Shown here: one piece after another, positions 24,501 through 36,500 of the stretch | How the letters are laid out: each line of letters starts with the position of its first letter | Position numbering within the stretch: the stretch's first letter is position 1 | NCBI RefSeq assembly: GCF_037038585.1 | Contig: NC_092526.1 | Span: 37,523,501-37,587,500 of the forward strand | Origin: Patagioenas fasciata | Taxonomy: Eukaryota > Chordata > Aves > Columbiformes > Columbidae | Length of the DNA stretch: 64,000 nucleotides | Reading direction: 5' to 3' | The notes under the pieces: model-generated | The model's database searches: none | Seen by the model: the letters and a program-made list of their open reading frames with translations, nothing else | What the model was told of the DNA's origin: nothing | Position numbers and translations under genes: made by a program

Positions 24501-27500
24501 CACATTTAGGTGGGTAGATGGTCGATGCCTTGCCTGCTTATTTTTTAACCTGAAACCAAAAGACAAAAGGGGTATGTCTCCCTAGCCCTGCCCTGCTAGC
24601 TGTGGTCCTTACAAAATAACCCTGAACTAGGGAATCTCTTGTTGTTTTCTTCAGCCCTGTTCCCTGTGAAGGGAATACCTGGGCCCATCACATATGGTTT
24701 GTGGCATTTTGGTTGTTTATTCTTCTTAATGTCCTGTTAACTGTCTGAGAAATCAAATGGAGGTGTAGAAAGCATTGTTTGGATGATACAGACATCCTAC
24801 AGGTTTGCAACTTGAGTAGTACAGGTGGTGCCAGCTGTTACCTACAGGAGAAGACAAGGTTAGATTCAGTGTTAAATATATGACAAGTGCATGTTACAAA
24901 ATGAGTGCAGGTAGAAGCTTGGAGATGTGGCTCATCCTTCTCTGCAGATCCAAGCTTCCAGTTGACTTGACTGGGAAAATGGGAGCACAAGAGAGTTTTT
25001 CTTGACTGGGCCTATTTGTGTCCAGAATGCGGGTGAACAAAAGCAACAGGCTGCTGCAGGAGGGCAGCACTGCTACAGAAGGTAGCTGGAGTGGTGGAGA
25101 CTTGTCCACGTACCAGTGCAGAAGGTCTTCTCCTTCCTTATTATCTAGAAACCTTTATAATCAATTGCCACTTGCAAAAATGTGGGTGAGTACAAGCAGC
25201 TTGCTGCTATGGCAGTACTGCTCTATGAAGCTTTAGCTGAGCTTGTGGCTTGTTTGTCTGATTGTGAATACAGACCTAGGTGCACCGAGCTGTCCTTGTG
25301 ATCTCCTTCACCCTCCAAAGTTACCTTACTTTTCTACTTAGTTTTAGATCATACTTTTCTAACAAGTAAAATACCAACAGGAAGAAGGGAAACAGGAGTC
25401 AGTGTGTGCTACTAGAGTAGGAATGCCATTTATGATCTTAAAAAAATAACCCCTTCAAAAGTATCTGACGTTCTTCATATAACATCTTAATTGCAAACAT
25501 CTGTAATTTTTGCAATTTCAATTAACCTTCTAAAATTTGCTATTAAAATCTGCCCTTTGGCACTCATGGGATAGCTTGACTATTTGTTCACAAGATATTA
25601 ATAATTAGCATCCCATAGGATGTCTCCAAAGGACATTGATCTTCAGAAAACCATTTTGATGGTCCTATATATAATGCAGGTCTTTTGAGGAGTGGCAACT
25701 CCACAGGCACTTGTGAGTGTCATAGACCCCAATAGCTTAAAAAGTGACCTGTGTTTTGAAAGACTGTAGAAAAATCACTTTGTGCTTAATGTTTGACATT
25801 CTCAAGGGATGAAGAGAATACATTTTCATAAAAAAAAGGCATAGTAAAAAAAGAAAAATAGACCTATAAATGTCCTGTTATGCAAATGCATAACTATGTG
25901 TATGCAATTAGGACGTTTTATATTTGGCAAAGTAATGGAATTCACGTATTAATTATGTGAGTGGAAAATCTGTTTGTTATTCATACTATGCCTTTAATAC
26001 TAAAGAGTAGTTACGCCAGTTCAGAGAACTTCAGGATTTCTGTTTTATGCTGGAGTAGCACTAGAAATGACTGCACAGAATCTTTCAAAAGATGCATCCA
26101 GTTTTATGTGCACCCATATCAGGGCCATGTAATTGGATATTAATGTAACTGCAGTGTGAGTATAGCTGAATCTGGATTAGATTTTGTTCCACCATTTCTG
26201 CAGTGCCCGTTAGAAGCAAAACAATGCAACCTCTGATTTTATTTTAAAACTTTGAGTAGATAATTTGTTACACTGTATCCATTGTGGACATCTTAATCCA
26301 ATAATTAAGGGTTTTTGTGGTTCCTTTATGGAAGCAGCAAGAGTAAAAAATGAAATAAATTGAAAGTATAATTCTGGTGTTTTATCAAATTGTATTACAA
26401 GCCTGTGTGTTTGTCTCTCAAAGTGGATACCCAAGTACTGATGCATTTCCCAAACTTGAAGCATCTGACTTCAGAATCATCTCAGATATAGTATAGTTTA
26501 TTTTTAGCAAAAATAAAGTTCTCCTTAACTCTATCCCAACTGCTGCTTCATTTTTGAGGAGCACACAAGCAAGTGAAAAAGTAATAATGCTGGCTTGTAA
26601 ATGCAGTGACGGGGTTTTGTCCCACCTGCTGCAAGGAATGGTCAAGAATTCCACTGGATGTAGAAAAAACTGCAAAAAATGAAGCCCAGATAAAATGTTT
26701 CCCCTGAAAACTTACCGGACTCTGTTTCTGGCTGTCCTGTTCAATGATTGTGTTTAGCTTGACTAACTGAGGCTGCCAGTGCATAGAATAAGTTGATCCT
26801 ACTGTATCATCACTTATAGTTTTCCTCTTCTGCCTGTGTTTTGCCACAGAGCAGGGGTTAGAATATAAACAGACATGGAAGGGGCCTATTTAGATCACAT
26901 AGTATAAAAAATTGCCAGGCAGTGAGTTCTTCATGGCAGGGACTTCTCTCTTACCTTGTCTCTAAGGATTCCATGTGCTTGCTGTGAAAACTTGTGATGT
27001 TTTTCTTTGGGTAAGAAAGCTGATGATTTTTCTTCCACTGCTTATGGATAAAGAAGCCAGTAAGGATTTTAAGAGGAAAACTCAAATTTGACAAAAATCA
27101 GTGCGTGCTGTTTGCACACTGTAACGGAACTGTTACTGTAACTTTTCCTGCATAATTGAGAATATTATGTGTTTTGATCAAACATAATCATGCTTGTGAC
27201 TCTACTACACACTCCTCTTTTGTGCCATAGGTTACTCAGAGACTTGTATGAGGTAGGTAAACGTTTCACCCAGCTTTCATGTTTTCAATTCCCTTAGGGC
27301 TGGACTGGTCTGAAGACAGTGGAGAAGAGTGGGATGATTCAGAGCAAACCTCCCCTTACCAGGTTGCGTGGTCTATCCGAGAAACCCTTGGCTACGAGAG
27401 ACATGAGTGAGTATGATCCTTTATTATTCATGCTGACCTCAATGGAATAAATCATGTAAATGTGAGCTTCACTTCAAGTGGGGTCGGTGGAACCAAAGCA

Positions 27501-30500
27501 CTTGCTTTGCTTTGCTGAAACAAAGAATTGCTTGAGCTCATTTGTTCGGAAGATCGATGAACCAGCTTGTCTTCTGTCCCGGTTTCCACCCAACTTAGAG
27601 ATCTTTGTGCGGTCTGCGATCAGAAGGATGTATCACAAAGAATTTAAGCTTATTTGCCTAGATTTAATTGAGTTTAGTGGGATTTATTAATGAATTTGTG
27701 TGCCTTGCTGAATAGAGGCATTTCTTGAATTAGAATCAAAAGAAGGGAGTAGCTATTGGTTTCTTGTCTTTCCTTCTATTTGTGAATAACATTGTTAGGA
27801 AACTTACTCATTTAATGGTAATTGTGCAGGATGTTTTAATGTGTGGGTTTTTTTGTTGTTTTTTAAGGGCATGGCATTTGTTTTCATAATTGAGTGTTGA
27901 ATAAACCTCTAGCAAATAGTTGGGAACATTGAAAGGAAGTGACGTGATTCAAGGGATAAGCAGAGCAGGTATTAGGGGCTGGTGCAGAAAGACTTACGGT
28001 GTTCTGCATGAACTGCTATAGCAGGATATCGTCATCTATAAATGTGAATTTATTTATAAGTGCAAAGTTAAAGCATCCCAAGTATAGTATTGTAGCAAAA
28101 CTGTTGGTGACAAAAGGAAATTGGCATCTCAGCGGAGTTTAATTGTACGTAGTTTCTATAACATGGTTCACTATGCGACTGGACTTTTTCATGCCACAAC
28201 TCTCTCCCATTTGTTTAATTTTTCAGTATCACAGTAATGATGTTAAGGGAACATTATTTTGTTGTTACATGGAAATTCTAAAACTTACCAGAACTTGTTA
28301 CCGTCTCTAAAGATTGTCCATGAGGTGAACACCAAAGCTGTATCTGTCATCAGGACAGACGCCAGGATACTAAATACTGGAAGCCTTCAGTGAATCAAAA
28401 CGTAGTAGAGTGTGTAGACTGTCTTTTTTAAAACAAATGTTTTTTTCTGTTATGAATGACCATTGTTTTTTTAGGGTATCAACAGTCAGAGAGGGAATAA
28501 GTTTTCACAAACACTTTTAACTTAAAAGGCAACTTTTAAATAAGCTGTTTTGGGAAAACACGAACAGGCTTTCAGACTTTTAAATCATACATAATTTTCA
28601 AAGCAGATTTATCTATTAAATAGCTTCCCTTACATTCTTCTCTCTTTGACATTTCACAGTATCACAGTATCACAGTATGTTTGGGATTGAAAGGGACCTC
28701 AAAAGATCATCTAGTCCAATCCCCCTGCTGGAGCAGGAACGCCTAGGTGAGGTCGCACAGGAAGGTGTCCAGGCGGGCTTTGAATGTCTCCAGGGAAGGA
28801 GACTCCACAACCTCCCTGGGCAGCCTGGGCCAGTGCTCTGTCACCCTCACTGAGAAGAAGTTGTTTCTCAAATTTAAGTGGAACCTCTTGTGTTCCAGCT
28901 TGATCCCATTGCCCCTTGTCCTATCATTGTTTGCCACTGAGAAGAGCCTGACTCCATCCTCATGGCACTCACCCTTTATATATTTATAAACATTAATAAG
29001 GTCACCCCTCAGTCTCCTCTTCTCCAAACTAAAGAGCCCCAGCTCCCTCAGCCTTTCTTCATAAGGGAGATGCTCCACTCCCTTAATCATCTTTGTTGCC
29101 CTACGCTGGACCCTCTCGAGCAGTTCCCTGTCCTTCTTGAACTGAGGGGCCCAGAACTGGACACAATATTCCAGATGGGGTCTCACCAGGGCGGAGTAGA
29201 GGGGAAGGAGGACCTCTCTCGATCTACTGACCACCCCCCTTGTAATACACCCAAGGATGCCATTAGCCTTCCTGGCCACAAGAGCACAGTGCTGGCTCAT
29301 GGTCATCCTGTTGTCCACCAGGACATTTGATCTGGTTCTTCCATAGATCCCTATTTTTTGTCAACTTATAAAGGTTATCTCTGTGTGTTTTGTCTTATAT
29401 TTGTCTTAACTTCCTTTGGATTCTTCCTACTCTTTTCACATACTGAGAGAAAATAATACTTTGTCTTGACATTTTCTGTTCTATTCTAGCATTCGCTGCA
29501 TGTCAGTTAAACACCGTCTTAACTAATCATGATAGATACGTTTTTTTTTATGGTGCTGGCTGCTTTTGTACTTCCATCAGCCTGCCCAGTGTTAGCTCTT
29601 CAACAACTTTCCTCATTTTGTTTAGGGATAAACATTGATACATCCACTTAATGTCAACCTTCTAAAGCTTTAATTCGTATTCTGTGAGCTTCTGTAGGGG
29701 TTTTTATTACCTAAAATGTTTCACTTTGACACTTGTGCAGTGTGGTTTGCCCATTGCTGAAGATGAATTAGTTCAGACTATTTCTTGGGTGATTTGATTT
29801 GTCAAAATATCCAATGTGGCCATGCACACTGGTGGCTCCTGATGTAGCCAACCACTTGTTACAGCTCTGAATTTTGGCGGCTAATTTTACCAGAAAACCA
29901 ATGGGGATTGTTTCCTAAGACCTTTAGTTTCTGAAATAACATAACTAAACCTATGGGAATTTGCTGACTGTTTTTCATTGTAAAATTAAAGCTCTTTTTA
30001 ATCTGTTCGTTTTGTCTGAGTTTGCTGGTGTGTCTCAGGGTAGGGAGCACGTTCTGGATGCTCACACAGCCCTTTTGCTCTTCCTTTCCTGCTGCCTGTG
30101 TTTCCTTCATGAGCTCTCAGCATATTTACACACCACGATCATGAAGGGAAGGATGGGAAGCAGCATTTGAATTATCAAATGGTTTGCATACACTTTTAAA
30201 AATGAAATGCCGCGCTTCGAGTCGAGCTTCAGAAATTAAATACGCAGCTTGAGAGAATAAACAAAATAAAAATTAGTAAACTTGTTTACAAAAGGACAAC
30301 AATAAAAGTACCTTTCAGTTTTAGTACTTGCAAAAAAAAAAAAAAAAAGTGGTGTTATTGTGATATTTTTAGGTTTCTTTGAACATATAAATTTGCTTTG
30401 GTTAATCTTATTGGCCTGGAAACAAAACCCTGAAAAAGCTTTTGGAAACTGTTTGCCTCAAAATAAGCCCTTATCCAGTGCAGGCATGATTTCTTTCTAC

Positions 30501-33500
30501 ATCCTGTGTATGTGTCTTCGTCTATTTTGTAAAAATGATCTCATAAAGTTCAGTTCAAAGTATTTAAACACAGGATGGCTTTTTTCTGTCTGTTTCAATG
30601 GGAGAGAAGTGGGAGTCTCAAGTACAGGAACATTTACATTAAAAAACCACTCCATCCAAAAGAAACACTTTTTTTTCCCCCTTAGAAATATTCCTGTCTT
30701 TTCTTAAAGTTCATTAGTAACCATATTTAAAATTAAAACAGTATCTCTGCAATGTTGTTTAAAAATTTTGCCCCCCAGTAGTAACGAAATATCTAAGGCC
30801 TTAGACCTGCCTATATCTAACTCATCCCATCCATGTATTCCTGTTTTCTATTAATACATTGGAAAAAGGAAAATTCAGATAGCACACAAATTATTCTAAG
30901 CATTCTTCCCTAAGAGATTTTAAAAGTGTATTTTATTTTCATATTCAGTGTGAAAATATTTTAAACGTTACATATGATAAGCATTTTTAGCAGGTTGTAT
31001 TTGCTGATAAGCATTTAATTGCAGAGATTGATTGCTTGTAATTTATGCTTCTAGAAAATAATCTGTTTTAACAAATAAAATGCGTGGTATGGTTGACTTT
31101 ACATAAAACTTTATAAAAATGTGCATTTGTGTCAAGGCAGCATTTGTTTCTGTGGGCAGCCTTAGTGGAGGTGGATGCAGCCTCTTAAATTTAGCCTGCA
31201 TGTGAATGGAACAAGGTTTTCCAGAACGGAAAGTAGTTTTTAGTCATATTGCCTTTCAGGACAGTTATTCTGCCTGCATTTCAGGATCGTACTTTATTTA
31301 GTAAATGTCATGGTTGGTATTTTGCATTTCTTGTGTCATCAGCTACTTGTGGTCAGCTTTGTGTCCCAGTGATGATTTTAATATGTTTCATAATGTTCAC
31401 TTTGTTTGACTGAATGTGTTGACGTGGTTTGATGGTCTTGTTGACATGTACCCAGACATTCCAAAAGACAAGATCAATAGGAAAAGGCTTTCTTAAGCAA
31501 ACAAGGAATTGGATCGGTCCTTCATCTGGTCATTGCTTAGCCCTGGTCTGATTGGTTTTTTTTCCCCTCGATATCTTCGGAGTTAAATATGAATTTCTTC
31601 TCCATGGTTGTACTGTAACTCAACTTTAACTTGGCAGCCAGGGGAAAGAAGTATCAGCTGCTGGCTCTGTGTGTATTTTGGTTTAGGAAGGAAAACACCA
31701 CCTGGCAAAGTAAGAGGAATTGGGAAAGGTCAGCGGTTTTGGTACTTGTTAGAATTTGACCGTCTTCTCCAGCTTGACCTTTCTGCAATAAATTTCCACT
31801 ACACAGTTCCCCACCCTGATCCTCTCCATTAATTGCACTTTGATTTAAGAGTTTGTCTCATTTGCTGAGACATTTACAGTAAATAAAGGTTAACAGTATA
31901 GATTTTTTTTGAACAGCAGGCTCCAGACATTTAAATGTGTCAGACTTGATGATAAATTGATGTAATCTCTAATAATGACATACTAAGAAGGGTAAGTACC
32001 TTTAGAATTCAAAAGGGATTGTGCTTTTACCATTTCTTAAGCGTCCCTACCTGATTTCAGCCGTTGGATGTTTGTGGGACTAGAAGGTGGATGCGAGCTT
32101 AACAGTTCTATTAAAATGACAAATTAGTTTCCTTGTGAAAAAAAAATAAATGAAAACTTGAAGCCCATTTGTTTTTCATTTCCCCTCCTTCAGGTCCGAC
32201 GATGACAATGCAGACGACAGGAGTTCCAGGGTGACCAGACTTTGCACTTACTTTCAGCAGAAATACAAGCACCTCTGCCGCCTGGAGCGGGCAGAATCTC
32301 GTCAGAAGAAATGCCGGCACACGCTCCGGAAAGCCTTGCTGCAGGTGGCCAGCAGAGAGCCGGAGCGCGCTGGGCAGCTCATCCAAGAACTGCGGAGAGC
32401 CACGTGTGCTCGGACCAGGTTAGACCGGAGACTTGGGGTCTGGGCAGAGCATCCAGCCGCTGAAAGGCTGGGCTCTGGTAGGCGTGCACATGGCAGAAAA
32501 ACTCTGACGTATAAATCCCTGTCAGTGGAGTAAAATGAACAGTGTTTTCCATGAAGACAAGCATTCCACAGCTTGTTTTAAAACATGGATTGTTTGTTTG
32601 GCCATATCTGGGCCTGATTTCTTAAACGTCACAGAATAGGTTAGTGGCTTCCTAAGATTTATCCTAACTAACTAACCTATATGTTTTGGCTGCCTTCAAA
32701 CATTTTGTACTTCACAAAACCCAGTTCTTTACAAGGTGTGCAGTCTGGTCTGTGCTTCACTGCTTCGATTCGGATTTCAGTTTTCAGACAGCTTTTTTTG
32801 AAAAGTCTGTACCTCGTCTTAGTTTTTTTCCCAGCAAATCAAACTTAAGCACACGCTTTTTGTTAGATTTATCTCAATCTAACATGAAATGAAACTTGGC
32901 AACGAAATAAATATCTTCTAACAACTCTGAAGGTTACCTTCTGTGGGAATTCTTTCTAGCTAATGTCAACATCCCTCCAGCTCTCAGCATACTGAGAGTT
33001 GGTTGATTCATATTTGGGCAGAAACGGAGTAAGTCTGAACCCTGGCATTACGTCTGGGGTGCCAGCAGCATCCTTTACCAGTTGTGGTTTTGTTTTACAG
33101 GATGTGTGACTGTGGGGATTAGGGGGGGTTGACATGAGAGGCAGACCAGAGAGAGTACTGAGAGTATATTACAGTTATGGGATGATTTTATTCCTGGACA
33201 GTGGGCTGTGGTTCATGACAGTTGGAAAGTTTATTGTTGGGAGGGCAGAGTGATCACAGAATGTGATGTTAAGTAGCTACTCAGAGGTGTAATGTAGAGG
33301 CACATTACTAGTTTACGATGCTGTGTAAATGTCTCCAAACTTAAACTACAGCAAAATCTTCCCAGAACTGATAAGCTCTTGCTGTTTTGTGGTTTTTTTC
33401 CTCATTGTTTTTACCTTTTATCACACAAAACTGATTATATTGTTTTGGGTTGACTGGCAAAGCCAGGTGTGCCTGCCATCACTGCTTTGCTTGATTTAAG

Positions 33501-36500
33501 TAACCACAGAGTCTTTTCGGTTACGAAACTTTTCACAGGAGTAATATTGCTAACTAAAACTTTGCTCAGTCAAAGTGCAGTCGATGACAGAAATGGCTGA
33601 AGGAAAGCAGTCAGGCTACAGACAGCTTTTTGTCAACCTACAAAACAACGTGTACAGAGGTGAAATTCAGCCCTGGAATCGCCAGCTTTGTCTACATTAA
33701 GGTGACAAATGCCTGGAGAGCAGGCGAACACCAAGCGAGCTGTGTAACGCTTGCAGTACTCATCCACACCGCTGTCTGCCCTGGGCACCTGCTGGTGAAT
33801 TGGGCTGTAGGACATTGATGGAGAGGAGCTTTTACTCATGTTGAGCACGCTCAGGCTCTGCCACTCCAGAGCTCAGTCTAAGTTTGTCTGAGCACATGCT
33901 TGCATGTAAGCTCTGGGGATGCTCGGCATGTTCAGATTTATGAGCAGGCTTGGAAGTGCACTTGACTGGCCATGGAGGAGGCATACCCAGTACCTAGTAT
34001 TCTAAAAATTGACCTCATTTTAAGGGTCACTTGCATTGACACTCACCTACTGCTGTCCTTGGCTCTGTTGCAAGGTGGTGTAACATGGTAGAAGCACACA
34101 GCACCGATCATTACAATGAAGGCCCTGTGAAATAAACAATAATCCTGTAACCGTGGCCACACCTTCACCTGCCGTTGTCGTCTATACTGTATCCTGTGTA
34201 GAGTGCACCCATCTGGACCATGTCACATGTGTGTGTGTTACAATTTTTCATCCTACTGTGCCACCTTCAGTGCAAGAGTTGTGCTAAGTAACCGCCTGAG
34301 ACTGAGTTTTTTTGTCCCTAAACTCTTTCATGCTTTTTTTTCAGCACAAGCCAAGCGAGGCAGAGAGATGCAGAACCAACAACCTGTAGTGGGACTTCGA
34401 AGGGAGAACAGTGCACTAACAAGGCCCTTCCATTCACCAGGCATTGTTTTCAGCGTATCCTCTTAACCCTGTCTGCGAATTGCACTTAGGCATGGAAGCT
34501 GTTCTGTTTTAGGGTTTTTTTTTCTTTGCTTTTTTGGTAGGTTTTTGCATAGACAAATACGTTTTCACAAAGAAATACCAATTTGTTAGCGTATCATCAA
34601 GTACTTAGGCAGTGAAGGTAAGTAGTTTGCCACTGGTATCTATTATAGTCACATCATTTTACCTTGTAAGCTGTATTTAGTGGGTGCAGGAAGCATTACA
34701 AAAATCATCACCTTTCATGGATGACTTGGTACAAACGCTGTGGCTTTCAGCCGTATGACTTTCATATAGTTCTTGGAAGGTTCCAATAGACTGACTACCT
34801 GTGAAGGGTTTGTGGGAATAAGTTTCTACACATAGTATTGAAGGATGGCTTACACTGACTAGAAAGATAGAAATCTGATATTTGGCATTGTTTAAAGAAG
34901 CAGAATAGGAGGAGTCACAGCATCCAAATTCTAGATGAGGAAGAGTTCCCAGTGTGGGGGATTTTAAGCAAAGCCTGAAAAAGATGTTGAGAGTCAATGA
35001 AAGGAGGGAGCACATTCGGTGTGAGATTGATTCTGAAGACTATACACAGGCAGACTCCTGACCTGGAATACGTAAGAATTCTGCAGACTTCATATTTTAG
35101 TTTTTTAGCTGAAGAATTGTTGGTGCTTTTGTTGGAGTGACTCTTTTTTTAGAATTTTTGTAAAGTTTAAGTGGTCGTGCTCGTTGGTGTGTGTAGAGCA
35201 GAGGAGTCAAGATTAGTGATTTTTGCATTAGTACCCATTTTTTCCATCTGCACTTTTCTTCTCAATGGAAATGAGCAGGGTCTTGGTTCTGACCCATCTG
35301 TCCAAGTTTGCCATCTGGACTGTTTTGCACATTTTCCTTTTCCTTTGTTGTTTCTTTTGTGTTTTAACATTTTCTGAACATACATAGTGATGTTGAAGTC
35401 TGAGAGCTGTTCAAGATGGAAGGAGTGCTTCTAATGTTGTTTGAAAAAACACAATGAAGTATCTGTTTGATTTGCTCTGAGTCTGGAAACATCTTGACTC
35501 CTGCAGGGGATTTTTCTGAAGGAAATCTCAGCAAGCTTACGTTTGGATTTACTTGACCTTTCTGTCTGATTGCACATCTTTTTTTCAGAGGAGCAGGAAG
35601 GATCTTGAAACTTCTTTGTCTGTGCACTAAAGATAAATGCCAAGAATGTACCTTAAAAGATTGAATTAAGAAATACTCTTTCTTTAATGTTTCAGTATGG
35701 ATTGTCATTAGTCTGTAAGGAAATAGTCCTGTTGACTACACTGTTCCAACTGCTACTATTGATCTATTGATTAGGACTCCAGGAAAAGGCTTCTTTTTGC
35801 TAGGAACTCATTAGTGAAATGACTGGTTCCATAAAACTATCTCAATATATAATAAAATCATTAGAGATTCTGCATGAATGCAGCTTTTCACTTAAAAAGT
35901 TGGGTTTGAGCCTTACCTAGCTTTGAACTCGAATAACGAAGTTAAGGTACTCATTAAAAATAACATCTATGGACAGATAGAGTTGAAGGCTCTGATCTTC
36001 ATCAGATTGATAAATCAAAGGGCGTTCCTCCATTGTTGCCTCGTGTGTTATTCCTGATGCAGAAACGCACAGATATCTTATTGAACCGTTCTCAGCAGCT
36101 CTTCTCAAGTTGCACAGCGAAGTTTGCGGATGGTCAACAGTGCTCTGTGCCAGTTTTTGACATTACACATCAGACACCTCTGTGCGAAGAACATGCCAAA
36201 AAAATGGTAAGTACCAAGCCAAAACTGTAATTATTTGTGTATTGGGATGATCAGGACTTTTAACCGCCATCTTTCTGTAAACTCTTGCTTGACAAGTGGC
36301 AAGTTTATGAGCTTAAGAGCTCATTTCCTTTTATTTTTCTTAAGTGGGTAAAACTTGCCAAGCATCCCCAATTAGCAGAAAGTATGTTGTGAAAATCTTT
36401 TACATACTTCTGAGAATATAATAAAGTGTATCTGAGAATTTCCTTCACTGGAAGAAATTTGATTTCCTCTCTTGAATCAAGAAATGGAAAATCATTGTGA

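Larger units (their letters stand above)
27407..32193 (+). other. INO80D: INO80D intron between coding exons 3 and 4
   Basis: About 4.8 kb. It contains a truncated antisense CR1 element at 28655-29330 and an AATAAA followed by a 17-base A run at 30301-30348. The rest is AT-rich and featureless to me. Confidence 0.7.

Noticed and set aside
27407-27412. Alternative donor for exon 3 three bases downstream
   Set aside because: It would place a TGA in frame; the GTGAGT donor at 27407 restores the conserved protein.
28747-29330. Plus-strand open frames over the intronic CR1 copy
   Set aside because: They are antisense shadows of the CR1 ORF2 fragment.
32419-32533. Read-through extension of exon 4
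   Set aside because: The donor at 32418/32419 and the exon 5 continuation reproduce the conserved protein; the extension is intronic.
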